From Deltaproteobacteria bacterium (lineage in GTDB: Bacteria > CG2-30-53-67), in contig JAADIO010000043.1 in assembly GCA_013151235.1 (NCBI GenBank), positions 1-17,265 of the forward strand: a stretch of DNA of 17,265 nucleotides, written 5' to 3'. The notes under the pieces are model-generated. The model had not been told where the DNA came from, ran no database searches, and saw only the letters and a program-made list of their open reading frames with translations. The position numbers were made by a program, and so were the translations under genes. Below are positions 7,245 to 15,114 of the stretch, piece by piece. Each line of letters opens with the position of its first letter. The stretch's first letter is position 1.

Positions 7245-7343
7245 GGTCTCTCCGGCAGCCCCTCTACCGTAACCTTTCGGTCCCAGGCAGGTAGCTTTGC
7301 GCCCTGCACCTTTCGGAGCAGGTTGCCATTGTCACGAAACATC
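7245..7343 (-). ncRNA. GEMM-I riboswitch (cyclic di-GMP / cGAMP class)
   Basis: Read on the minus strand, the segment matches the GEMM-I aptamer by eye. GGCAACC is followed by the P2 hairpin CCTGC-TCC-GAAA-GGT-GCAGG with its GAAA tetraloop (7303-7322). Next comes the invariant-looking GCGCAAAGC (7294-7302), then the P3 arm, then GGTAGAGGGGCTGCC, which closely parallels GGTAGCGGGGTTACC of the Vibrio Vc2 aptamer. GGCA (7324-7327) can pair with TGCC (7254-7257). GEMM-I RNAs bind c-di-GMP; a subset in Geobacter binds 3',3'-cGAMP and controls cytochromes. The position equivalent to Vc2 G20 looks like G here, favouring c-di-GMP, but a one-base gap next to it makes this unsure. A terminator and a cytochrome gene follow. 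Confidence 0.8.
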
Positions 7344-7400
7344 TTCTCTATCCAGAACTATCGGATGAGACAGCGTAAAACTTTAGCTTTTTTTAAAAGG

Positions 7401-7460
7401 GGTCATTAAAAGGGGTCAAGTCTGCTCTTGGGTCATTAAAAGGGGTCAAGTCTGCTCTTG
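7401..7460. repeat. Tandem 30-bp repeat, two exact units
   Basis: Units 7401-7430 and 7431-7460 are identical; a trace of a further unit (GGTCA) follows at 7461 and AAAAGG precedes at 7395. The core GGGGTCAAGTCTGCTCTTG is typical of REP-like palindromes spread by Y1 (IS200-type) transposases, but no transposase is present here. Confidence 0.85.
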
Positions 7461-7520
7461 GGTCACCTTACGAAAAATTTTTCTGGATCAAGGTGAGTCA
7501 AGAGCAGACTTGACCCCTTT
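7439..7520. repeat. Long inverted repeat (REP-like hairpin)
   Basis: Arms 7439-7469 and 7490-7520 match at 29 of 31 positions, around a 20-base AT-rich centre. The left arm is the second unit of the tandem repeat; the right arm is the inverted copy. It lies between two divergently transcribed cytochrome genes, upstream of both, and may insulate them or act as a bidirectional terminator. Confidence 0.85.
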
Positions 7521-7534
7521 CGTCCGGAAAATCC

Positions 7535-7563
7535 TTGATTCAGAGCAAAGGATTATGTTAATA
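7535..7563 (+). promoter_or_regulatory. Weak candidate promoter for the hexahaem cytochrome
   Basis: TTGATT (7535-7540), a 17-base spacer, then TTAATA (7558-7563) in an AT-rich stretch. A TATACT lies slightly further on (7567-7572) without a matching -35. The leader to the ATG at 7682 would be about 110 bases; no known riboswitch was recognised in it. Confidence 0.3.
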
Positions 7564-7681
7564 TTTTATACTTTTGCAAGTGGCTTAACACAAAACCGAT
7601 AGCACTCTGACGCCAGGAGCAGGCAGGTTTTTCATATCCCGATGCCGGTTTATTTAATGATCTCAGAAGGAGAGATTTTCC

Positions 7682-8437
7682 ATGTGCAACTTCTGTGGGA
7701 CATTGTTGATTTGTCTCTTGTTTGCCCTTCCGGCCTATGCCCGGCAGTCCATGTTCGATCTCCCTCCCGTCGCATCGCCTCCTCTCTACGGAAACATCCT
7801 GATCAACCGGATCTCCACGAAAAATCATCAGCTCCCCGTCGTTTTTTCCCATTGGGAACATCGAGCAAAAGATACCTGCCGCGTCTGCCATTTTGAATTA
7901 GGCTTTATGATGCAGAAAAACACAACGGAGATCACGGAAGAGGCAAACCGGAGGGGGAAATTCTGCGGAGCATGCCACAATGGAAAAATCGCCTTCGGCC
8001 ACACCAAAAAGAACTGCAAAAAGTGCCACAACGGAAACCGGACGTACGGCTGGCAGAAGTTTACGGCCTTCTCGGCAAAACTGCCCCAGGCTCCGACGGG
8101 CAACAAAATCGACTGGGTCAAAGCGGTAGAGGAAGGCTTGATTAAACCACGACAAAGCCTGACGGACAAAAACTATACACCTATGCCCTACAACAAGGAG
8201 CTTCAACTCCGGGCAGAGTGGAACATGATTCCTCCCGCCTTCTTCCCGCACAAGAAACATAATCTGTGGCTTGATTGTGCAAACTGCCATCCGGACATTT
8301 TTAATATCAAAAAGAAAACGACAAAGCATTTCTCAATGGTCAACAACTTAAAGGGGAAATTCTGCGGGGTCTGTCATCTAAAGGTCTCCTTCCCCATGAA
8401 TGATTGTGGCCGATGCCATCCCAAGATGGCATACTGA
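7682..8437 (+). CDS. Periplasmic hexahaem c-type cytochrome made of two triheme (c7-like) modules
   Basis: A 251-residue protein. AAGGAG (7667-7672) lies nine bases before the ATG. A short signal peptide (hydrophobic 6-18) ends at AYA (18-20). Six CxxCH haem motifs occur in two sets of three: CRVCH 66-70, CGACH 95-99, CKKCH 112-116, then CANCH 199-203, CGVCH 228-232, CGRCH 242-246. Each set is introduced by a F-x-H-x-x-H element (FSHWEH 55-60, FPHKKH 188-193) and has a middle motif in the context GKFCGxCH, so the protein looks like a duplicated c7/c3-type triheme unit with a linker of about 80 residues. Expected role: multi-electron carrier in the periplasm. The partner redox system is not in the window. 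The two cysteines at positions 2 and 5 of the signal peptide are not haem sites. Confidence 0.88.
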   Translation: MCNFCGTLLICLLFALPAYARQSMFDLPPVASPPLYGNILINRISTKNHQLPVVFSHWEHRAKDTCRVCHFELGFMMQKNTTEITEEANRRGKFCGACHNGKIAFGHTKKNCKKCHNGNRTYGWQKFTAFSAKLPQAPTGNKIDWVKAVEEGLIKPRQSLTDKNYTPMPYNKELQLRAEWNMIPPAFFPHKKHNLWLDCANCHPDIFNIKKKTTKHFSMVNNLKGKFCGVCHLKVSFPMNDCGRCHPKMAY

Positions 8438-8511
8438 AATGTGCAGGTCCTATAAGATCTGTTCCGCCTGCATGGTGCATCTTCTCAATACTCAAACGGA
8501 CAATCAACAGC

Positions 8512-9897
8512 ATGCGTGACAACCATATCAAATTCACTGCTCTGGGGGGGTGCGGCGAGATCGGCGCCAACGCCTATCACCTTGAGCTCGATGGAACCGG
8601 AATCCTTCTGGATGCAGGAATTCACCCCAAGAAGTACGGAAAAGACAGTCTTCCCCTGCTGGAAGGACTTCGCAAAAAAGAGATTCATGCAATCCTGATC
8701 AGTCATTGCCATATCGACCACTTAGGCGCCCTTCCGGTCGTCCTGAAGTATTTTCCGACGCCGAGGATCTTCATGACCGGCCCCTCCTTCCCCATCTCCA
8801 TGCGGATGCTGCACAACACGGTCACCGTTATGGAACGGCTGAAGGAAGAAAAGGGCGTCTCCGAGTATCCCTTCTACACACACCAGGAAATCGACATGAT
8901 CGCCAACCTCTTTCAGGCGATGGAGTACGGGAAGGCCTTCCGGATTCCCTCCATGAACGGCTATCATCGGGAGGAACTGGAAGGTCTTTTTCTGGATGCC
9001 GGGCACATTCTCGGATCTGCCGGGACCCTGATCCGGGGCAGAGAAAGGACGGTCTTCTATACGGGAGACACCTGCCGGCATGACCAGACCGTCATCAAAG
9101 GCGCCCTCTATCCCAAAGAAGCGATCGATCTTTTGATCCTCGAGAACACCCTCTGCTCCAGTCCGGAAGCGGAACGAAAAAAACGGGGGAATGAAATCCA
9201 GCGTCTCGCTGCGGAAATCCGTCGGGTCATCGACCGGGGAGGAACGGTCCTGATTCCGACCTTTGCGCTGGGCCGGACCCAGGAACTCCTCTCGATTCTT
9301 AACCGGTTGAAAAAGCGGGACCGCATCCCCGATGTCCCGATCCTGGTCAGCGGTATGGGCAAGGTCTTCTCCAAAATCTATGATCGGTTCGCCCTCCATA
9401 CACGCAGGAAGGACCCGGAACTCCTCTTTAAAGATATCCCAACCCGGTCGCTGAACTCCAGAAACTCGCTGACGAAGAAAAGCTTCAAAAACCCGAGCAT
9501 CATCGTTGCCACCTCAGGAATGTTGAGCGAAAAAACACCCGCCAATCAGCTCTCCTGGGGAATGGTGGAAAACCCGAAGCATGGGATTTTCTTCGTCGGA
9601 TACCTCGATGAAGACACCCCGGGATTTCAACTCCTGAATACTCCCCAAGGTCAGGAGGTCACCATCGACAGATTGCTTCCCCCCCGCAAGAAGGTCTGCG
9701 ATGTCCTCACCTTCCGATTTTCAGCCCATTCTCACCGGCAAGAGATCCTGCAGATTGTAGAGGACCTGACGCCTAAAAAGGTGATTCTCGTTCACGGAGA
9801 AACCGGATCGGTCGGTTGGACGGCGGAGATGATCCGGCAGATGGAAAAGGGGATCGAGGTGATCATCCCGGAGTTGGGAAAGGAGATCTGCTTGTAG
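8512..9897 (+). CDS. Beta-CASP metallo-beta-lactamase-fold RNase-like protein
   Basis: A 461-residue protein. Metal-binding motifs: HCHIDH (65-70), DAGHILGSAG (162-171), GDT (185-187); beta-CASP region with LENTL (210-214), PTFALGRTQELL (249-260), ATSGML (333-338), FSAHSHRQE (403-411) and the C-terminal LVHGE (426-430). This is the architecture of CPSF73-like nucleases, which cleave RNA using two zinc ions; the bacterial members are mostly uncharacterised. The start at 8512 matches the conserved opening IKFTALGGCGEIGANAYHLEL. The frame is open further upstream but overlaps the cytochrome gene. No good ribosome binding site is seen before 8512, so translation may depend on the upstream cistron 74 bases away. 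Confidence 0.87.
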   Translation: MRDNHIKFTALGGCGEIGANAYHLELDGTGILLDAGIHPKKYGKDSLPLLEGLRKKEIHAILISHCHIDHLGALPVVLKYFPTPRIFMTGPSFPISMRMLHNTVTVMERLKEEKGVSEYPFYTHQEIDMIANLFQAMEYGKAFRIPSMNGYHREELEGLFLDAGHILGSAGTLIRGRERTVFYTGDTCRHDQTVIKGALYPKEAIDLLILENTLCSSPEAERKKRGNEIQRLAAEIRRVIDRGGTVLIPTFALGRTQELLSILNRLKKRDRIPDVPILVSGMGKVFSKIYDRFALHTRRKDPELLFKDIPTRSLNSRNSLTKKSFKNPSIIVATSGMLSEKTPANQLSWGMVENPKHGIFFVGYLDEDTPGFQLLNTPQGQEVTIDRLLPPRKKVCDVLTFRFSAHSHRQEILQIVEDLTPKKVILVHGETGSVGWTAEMIRQMEKGIEVIIPELGKEICL

Positions 9898-9923
9898 AAA
9901 CAGAAGATCGCCAAGAGCAAAAA

Positions 9924-9953
9924 CCGGAAAAGGACTTTTTACGACTTCATCAA
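9924..9953 (-). repeat. Solitary end of the MITE-like element
   Basis: The complement of 9934-9953 is identical over 20 bases to the left end of the two longer copies (TTGATGAAGTCGTAAAAAGT). Similarity continues through CCTTTTCCGG (28 of 30 overall against copy 2). No partner end was found nearby, so it is a decayed or partial copy. It sits 26 bases after the RNase stop, between two convergent genes. Confidence 0.7.
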
Positions 9954-10043
9954 AGGTAAACTTGCAACAGATTTTGATTTTGACCAAGATTTGAATATGC
10001 AGTTGCAGTTCTTGGGATCCTTCGTGTGTTTGGCGAGAGGCGG

Positions 10044-11015
10044 TTATCTTTTTTCCCGGATCATCTCCAGCGCTACACCCGCAGCACCAATGAGACCGGC
10101 GTTGTCTCCTAATTTCGCCTTCAAAATCTTCGCCCGTTTCCTGGGCACGACAAAGGCCCGGGCCCGCACTTCTTCGTTAACAATTTCTATAAAATCCTTC
10201 CAGGCCGCCGTCACACCGCCGGAAAGGACGACCATGTCGGGATTGAAGAGATTTACCAGGTTGGCAATCCCGATCCCGAGGTAGCGTCCCATCTGCTCGA
10301 TCACCTTCAGGGAGACCCGGTCCCCTTTCTTCGCTGCCCGAAAGACATCTTCAGCCCGGAAGAAATCCTCCCGTCCCTGGAAACTTTTTTTCAAAAGGGA
10401 ACCTTCCCTTTTCATACGCCGCCGAACTTCACTAACGATCCCGGTGGCCGAGGCATACACTTCCAGGCAACCCGTATTTCCGCACTTGCATTGGGGGCCG
10501 TCCGGATTGACCGTGGTATGACCTACCTCGGCGGCCATCCCATCTTCCCCATGCCAGACCTTCCCGTCAAGAATGATTCCACCCCCGACACCGGTCCCAA
10601 GCGTCAGGCATATGAGGCTGTTGGCTCCCTTGCCGACGCCGACCCATTTTTCCCCAAAGGCCGCCGCATTGGCATCATTCTCTACAACAACAGGGAGAGC
10701 AAATTCCTTTCGGATCATTTCTTTCAGGGGGACATTCAGCCAGTCGGGCAGGTTGGGAGAAGAAACGATGATTCCCCGACGGGCCAGGATCACACCGGGG
10801 ACGCCGACGCCGATAGCCACCGCTTTGCGCCCCTCCCGCTTTTCCCGTTCCAGAGCATGCCGGATCCTTCGGACCAACTTTTCGATGACGGCATCTTTCC
10901 CGCACTCCCCTTCCGTTGAAGCCTTGCGACGCTGGAAGATCTCTCCCCGAAAGGAGATCCCGGCGACCCGGATATTCGTCCCGCCGAGATCGACACCGAT
11001 TAATGATTTACGCAT
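10044..11015 (-). CDS. ROK family sugar kinase, probable glucokinase
   Basis: A 323-residue protein. ATP-binding DLGGTN (9-14), catalytic ENDANAA (112-118, D114 as base), LGTGVGGG (139-146), and the ROK zinc site EVGH (163-166) with CKCGNTGCLE (176-185). There is no N-terminal helix-turn-helix, so it is a kinase rather than a ROK repressor. Glucose is the most likely substrate (EVGH motif, partner genes), giving glucose-6-phosphate from ATP; N-acetylmannosamine or mannose kinases of the same family cannot be excluded. Its ATG follows the GH57 stop codon with no gap (TGA then ATG), and its GGAG lies inside the end of GH57, so the two are translationally coupled. It is last in the minus-strand block. 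Confidence 0.87.
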   Translation of the reverse strand: MRKSLIGVDLGGTNIRVAGISFRGEIFQRRKASTEGECGKDAVIEKLVRRIRHALEREKREGRKAVAIGVGVPGVILARRGIIVSSPNLPDWLNVPLKEMIRKEFALPVVVENDANAAAFGEKWVGVGKGANSLICLTLGTGVGGGIILDGKVWHGEDGMAAEVGHTTVNPDGPQCKCGNTGCLEVYASATGIVSEVRRRMKREGSLLKKSFQGREDFFRAEDVFRAAKKGDRVSLKVIEQMGRYLGIGIANLVNLFNPDMVVLSGGVTAAWKDFIEIVNEEVRARAFVVPRKRAKILKAKLGDNAGLIGAAGVALEMIREKR

Positions 11016-13211
11016 TCACACACTCCACATGATCGCTTCAAAATCCTTCGAAGGGACCTCAAAGGAGAGATAGGCACCCAACGGCCATTTTTCCAATTCC
11101 ATCTGTTCCCGTTTGACGAGAACAAAAAAACTAACCTGCTGACCAACGGGCACGTTCAAGGCAACAAAGGGAATTCCCATCTCGATAATCCGGTCATAGG
11201 CGACCCTGGAAAGTTCTTGTTCCTGATTCTCTCCGCGGAGGAATTTGGCCCGCAATTTACCTTTTTCAAAAAACGCAACGATACGAATCCCGGGTGGCCC
11301 GACAAAATGAATCTCGAAAGTTAAGGATTGGAAGAGTTCCGCATCGAGATTCCGCGTCGGATCCATGCGAAGATAGAAGGTATCAAGGTCAAAGCCGTAG
11401 TAGATCCGCCGGATCAGGGAATCCGCTTGGTGCATGGTACCGCCCACGGTGGATACATCATAGAGGGCGGCGGGAATCCATTCGTAATAATTCGTCACCT
11501 GTCCGTCGATCTCGGGATACATGAAGGCGGTAATCTCCGATGTAATCTCCACCCTCTTCTCCCGAAGAATGGGCAGGAAGAGATGGTCCGGAGGGTCCTC
11601 CCCCATCAGGGTGTAGACATTGGCCAGATGTTTCCGGTAGAGTTCATCGAAATCCCGGTCGTTCTGGGAGGAATGGTCGTCCCCGTACCACCAGTTCCAG
11701 TCGCTTCCTTCGGCAATAAAGATCTCCTTCCAGGCCCGCTCTAATTTCTCCGGATCGATATTCCCCTTCTTTTCCTGTTCCGTACGCACCAGAAATTCCC
11801 GCGTTTCGTAGAGAGCATCCCAGGAAAGATTGTCTTCCTCATGCCCGATCCAGACACGAAAGTTATGGTTGATCCAGGAACCGGCATGAAGGCGGGATAA
11901 GGTTGTCTCCGGTGGAAAACGATCGAGATAGCTGCGAACTGTCGTGGTCTCGATCAGGGGATCATGACTCAAGCGGGTGTAGAGTTCCGTGAAGAAGTCC
12001 CAGCCGTCGTTCCTGTAGTGCTCCCATGCATTTTCCCCGTCAAGAATGATCGTTACCAGCGGCGCCTTTCGGCTCCCCAGCGCGGCATCCCGGATCTGAT
12101 GCAGGTGATGGAGAAAGTCCTTCGCCGCATCGGCCGGATCCCACCGGGAATAAACGAACCCGATGAGATCCGAAAGTCCGTGATCCCGGAAGAGGATATC
12201 GAGTTCCCGGCCGTCTACCTTCACCCGGTAGGGCTGAAAAAGAAAATCCTTCTTTTCCTTCTTCGCCTTCACCAAGTCCGGGAGAAGGGAACAGGTCAGA
12301 ATCTCCTCGTCGGTGGCGATCCAATGAATTCCGGCATCGGAGATAATCGGGATGATCTCCTCCGACACGGAGCCCTCCGAAGGCCACATCCCCACAGGTT
12401 TCGACCCGAACAGTTTTTCATGGTAGGCCGTGGCCATCTCAATTTGTTTACGTGCATCTTCGGGATGGATGAAGGTCCGCCGGGGCAGGGTAATCTGCGG
12501 ACAGGCATCCCGGGCGCGATCGGTGTTGCAGAGAAGCGGCAGGATCGGATGATAAAATGGCGTGGTGGAGATCTCCACCTGCCCGGTTGCGGAAAGAGCC
12601 CGGTACTCGGGAACAATCCTCCGCAACACCTCAATCTGCTTCTGCATCAAAAGGCCCTTCTCTTCTTCGGTAAAACCTTCTCCCTTTCGCAACAGATTCT
12701 TCAGAAAGGGGTCATTCTTTTTAAAGAGCGGGTCGAACCAGGTAAGATTGAACCAGACCTGGAGGTCGAGAAAGTCCTGTTCATTAAAAATCTTTTCCAC
12801 CTGTTCCAGCCGGTTTTCATCCGCCCGGAAGCCCCGTTTCTTCAGCAGGTGCCAGTAGCGAGGCCAGGGCTTGATCATATTCTCCCACTCGGCGAAAAAG
12901 AAATTGTGGAGGATGGAAATACGTTCCGCCTTTTTCAAATCCTTCGCCGGTTTCAGGGAGAGATCGGCAAAGAAATCTTTGGCCTGATGGTCGGTGTAAT
13001 CTTCGAGCTGTTCAAGGAGGCAGGGAACGAGATTGAAGTTCTGGTGGATCGAAGGAAACTCCCGAAGGATGGAGACCATATCGAAATAATCTTTGATCCC
13101 ATGCATCCGCACCCAGGGAAGACGGTACTCCCGCGTAACCAGATCTTTGTAGTAGGGCTGGTGCATGTGCCAGATGATCGCGAGATAAATGGGATCCCGG
13201 CTCGTGGGCAT
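11016..13211 (-). CDS. Glycoside hydrolase family 57 protein (alpha-amylase/glucan-active type)
   Basis: A 731-residue protein. GH57 motifs in the N-terminal catalytic domain: HMHQP (15-19), GMWPSEGSVSEE (274-285, E279 in the nucleophile position), DGENAWEHY (391-399, D391 the likely acid/base), and the region WINHNFRVWIGHEEDN (446-461). GSDWNWWYGDDHSSQND (502-518) precedes a beta-rich C-terminal region of about 180 residues. Family members cleave or transfer alpha-1,4 glucan bonds by a retaining mechanism; this long type is annotated as amylase, amylopullulanase or simply GH57, and its true substrate is not settled by sequence. No signal peptide, so cytoplasmic glycogen or maltodextrin is the likely target. 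AGGAGG precedes the ATG at 13211. Encoded between ftsB and the ROK kinase. Confidence 0.87.
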   Translation of the reverse strand: MPTSRDPIYLAIIWHMHQPYYKDLVTREYRLPWVRMHGIKDYFDMVSILREFPSIHQNFNLVPCLLEQLEDYTDHQAKDFFADLSLKPAKDLKKAERISILHNFFFAEWENMIKPWPRYWHLLKKRGFRADENRLEQVEKIFNEQDFLDLQVWFNLTWFDPLFKKNDPFLKNLLRKGEGFTEEEKGLLMQKQIEVLRRIVPEYRALSATGQVEISTTPFYHPILPLLCNTDRARDACPQITLPRRTFIHPEDARKQIEMATAYHEKLFGSKPVGMWPSEGSVSEEIIPIISDAGIHWIATDEEILTCSLLPDLVKAKKEKKDFLFQPYRVKVDGRELDILFRDHGLSDLIGFVYSRWDPADAAKDFLHHLHQIRDAALGSRKAPLVTIILDGENAWEHYRNDGWDFFTELYTRLSHDPLIETTTVRSYLDRFPPETTLSRLHAGSWINHNFRVWIGHEEDNLSWDALYETREFLVRTEQEKKGNIDPEKLERAWKEIFIAEGSDWNWWYGDDHSSQNDRDFDELYRKHLANVYTLMGEDPPDHLFLPILREKRVEITSEITAFMYPEIDGQVTNYYEWIPAALYDVSTVGGTMHQADSLIRRIYYGFDLDTFYLRMDPTRNLDAELFQSLTFEIHFVGPPGIRIVAFFEKGKLRAKFLRGENQEQELSRVAYDRIIEMGIPFVALNVPVGQQVSFFVLVKREQMELEKWPLGAYLSFEVPSKDFEAIMWSV

Positions 13212-13256
13212 TGATTCCTCCTCATCCCCCGGCTTTCATCCGGGCGACGACCGTCA

Positions 13257-13643
13257 TCAGGGAACATCCTTCTTCGGGGACAACGCCCCCTCCACATCAT
13301 GGATCCGGTCGGAATGAAAGAGATAAACGATCTCATCCTTCCGGACCATCCCCAACTCATCCCGGGCGATCTTCTCCACCACAAAAGGATCGTGACGAGC
13401 CGATTTGATCTTCACCCTGAGTCCCCCGTTCTCCTTCACCAGGGCGGCGTTCTCCCGAACCCACCACTGACGGGCCTGTTCCATTCTATGCAACTGGAAA
13501 AGACTTTTATCCCCCAACAACGAGGTAAAAAGGAGAAAAACGGCGGAGAGAAAAGCAATCATCGCCAGGGCAAACTTTAGATTCCGCTGTTCACGGGCCG
13601 GGTTCTTCCTTTGACTTCCCCTGGACGAGCGTTGTTTCTTCAT
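13257..13643 (-). CDS. ftsB: FtsB/DivIC-like septum formation protein
   Basis: A 128-residue protein. The basic cytoplasmic tail (1-22) is followed by one membrane helix (about 22-43), a coiled coil (about 50-82) and the family's closing block DPFVVEKIARDELGMVRKDEIVYLF (85-109, key residues D85, E90, R94, G98, E104). FtsB forms the FtsQLB complex at the division site and signals for septal wall synthesis. The N-terminal tail is longer and more basic than in E. coli FtsB (about 100 residues in total). The start at 13643 follows AGGGGA with a short spacer. The gene lies 15 bases after phosphoglucomutase and 45 before GH57 on the same strand, an unusual carbohydrate-enzyme context for a division gene. 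Confidence 0.82.
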   Translation of the reverse strand: MKKQRSSRGSQRKNPAREQRNLKFALAMIAFLSAVFLLFTSLLGDKSLFQLHRMEQARQWWVRENAALVKENGGLRVKIKSARHDPFVVEKIARDELGMVRKDEIVYLFHSDRIHDVEGALSPKKDVP

Positions 13644-13658
13644 TTTCCCCTGACCGGA

Positions 13659-15077
13659 TCAGTTCAGAATAAAATCCCGACCGGCCGATGTCAAAGCATC
13701 GAGCGTTGCCTCCGATGCGGCATCGATATAAAACCGGGCGACCGGTTCCGTCCCCGAGAGACGCATCAAGACCCAACTGCCGTCATCCAGAATCAACTTC
13801 ATCCCGTCAATCGTCACCACTTGCGCGACCTTTCGGCCGGCAAAGGATACCGGAGGATCCGACATTTTTACGGCAAGGTTCTCTTTCACGGACGGTGTCA
13901 GTTTCAGGTTCACCCGGCGGGTCAGGACGGTACCCACTTTCTCGTAGATCGCTGCAAGAAGTTCCCCGACGGATTTTCCCTCCCGGGCCACCATCTCGGC
14001 CACCAGAAGACCGGCAAGAATTCCGTCTTTCTCCGGGACATGTCCCCGGATGGTGAGGCCGGAACTCTCCTCGCCTCCAATCACCACCTTTCCATGAGCG
14101 ATCAGATCGCCGATATACTTGAATCCCACCGGGGTCTCATAAACCTTCCGGCCGTGAAGTTCCGCCACCCGGTCGATCAGGTGGGAAGAGGCCACGGACC
14201 GGGCTACCCCTCCTTCCCAGCCGCGGGTTCGGATCAAATAATCGAGGAGAAGGGCGATGATCATGTTCGCTTCGATATATTTTCCACCCCGATCAACGAT
14301 CCCGAAGCGGTCGGCATCCCCGTCGGTTCCGAGGCCTAAGTCGAGCCCCTCTTCCCGGACGGCGGCAATCATCTCGTGAATATGCTCTTCCGAAGGCTCG
14401 GGCGGCTTTCCGCCGAAATAGGGATCCCGCCGGTTATGCAACAGGCGGACCTTCAAACCGGTCTCTTCCAGCAAACGGTCCAGGTATCCCCGGCTGGTCC
14501 CGAACATCGGATCAACAGCCACCTTCAGACCGGACGAACGGATCACCTCGAAGTCAACCAGTTCACGGATTCTCTTCAGGTAAGCCTTCCGGCCATCGAA
14601 AAAGCGGATCAATCCCTGCTTTCTCCCCTCCTCAAAAGGGAGGAAGGCAAATCGTTTCCCGACCATCCCGGCACGGGCAAGCGCCTCGATCCGTTTCGTC
14701 GTCTCCGGCAGGGCCGGCCCACCCCAGGCGGGGGAAAATTTCAGCCCGTTGTATTGGGAAGGATTATGACTCGCGGTAAAGTTGATCGCCCCTGCCGCGG
14801 CACATTGCAGAATCTCGTAAGAAAGGGCCGGTGTCGGGATGTCCCGGTCACTGAGAAGGATCTGAATCCCGTTTCCGGCCAGGACAGAGGCCGCCGCTTC
14901 GGCGAACCGATCCGACAGAAAGCGGGGATCATAGCCGATGAGGATTCCCTTGCTTTTCAATCCGGACTCAACAATATGGTCGGCGATTGCCTGGGTGACG
15001 ACCTTCACATTTTCGAAGGTAAAATCATCAGCAATCACTCCCCGCCACCCGGACGTACCAAAGTGGATCTCCGCCAT
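13659..15077 (-). CDS. Phosphoglucomutase (alpha-D-phosphohexomutase family)
   Basis: A 472-residue protein. Start 15077 is chosen for GAGGGGG about six bases upstream and the typical N-terminus IHFGTSGWRGVIADDF; an in-frame ATG at 15119 lies upstream, at or before the promoter -10. The four family loops are present: catalytic TASHNP (101-106, S103 phosphorylated), metal loop DGDADR (252-257), sugar loop GEESSG (335-340) and phosphate loop SGTEP (441-445). GEESSG with LTIRGHVPEKDG is closer to phosphoglucomutases than to the GEMSG-type phosphomannomutase/phosphoglucomutases, so glucose-1-P/glucose-6-P interconversion is most likely. A dual role with mannose phosphates is possible and would link it to the GDP-mannose genes at the start of the window. 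Confidence 0.88.
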   Translation of the reverse strand: MAEIHFGTSGWRGVIADDFTFENVKVVTQAIADHIVESGLKSKGILIGYDPRFLSDRFAEAAASVLAGNGIQILLSDRDIPTPALSYEILQCAAAGAINFTASHNPSQYNGLKFSPAWGGPALPETTKRIEALARAGMVGKRFAFLPFEEGRKQGLIRFFDGRKAYLKRIRELVDFEVIRSSGLKVAVDPMFGTSRGYLDRLLEETGLKVRLLHNRRDPYFGGKPPEPSEEHIHEMIAAVREEGLDLGLGTDGDADRFGIVDRGGKYIEANMIIALLLDYLIRTRGWEGGVARSVASSHLIDRVAELHGRKVYETPVGFKYIGDLIAHGKVVIGGEESSGLTIRGHVPEKDGILAGLLVAEMVAREGKSVGELLAAIYEKVGTVLTRRVNLKLTPSVKENLAVKMSDPPVSFAGRKVAQVVTIDGMKLILDDGSWVLMRLSGTEPVARFYIDAASEATLDALTSAGRDFILN

Positions 15078-15114
15078 TCTTTCCCCCTCTATGGTTCTCT
15101 GAAATTCAGATGAA

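Noticed and set aside
7064-7342. A 92-codon minus-strand open frame upstream of the triheme cytochrome
   Set aside because: It coincides with the GEMM aptamer and terminator, has no protein-like composition or ribosome binding site, and overlaps the cytochrome start.
6321-7520. CRISPR array suggested by clustered short repeats
   Set aside because: Repeats are inverted or directly tandem without unique spacers of constant length, and no cas genes are present.
7573-7681. Possible second riboswitch in the hexahaem cytochrome leader (CAAAACC and TGACGC segments)
   Set aside because: The order loosely recalls GEMM, but the P2 stem, the GCAAAGC element and the 3' GGTAGC-type block are missing.
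11964-13214. Long 416-codon plus-strand frame opposite GH57
   Set aside because: Shadow of the GH57 gene; the opposite strand has all GH57 motifs and a good ribosome binding site.
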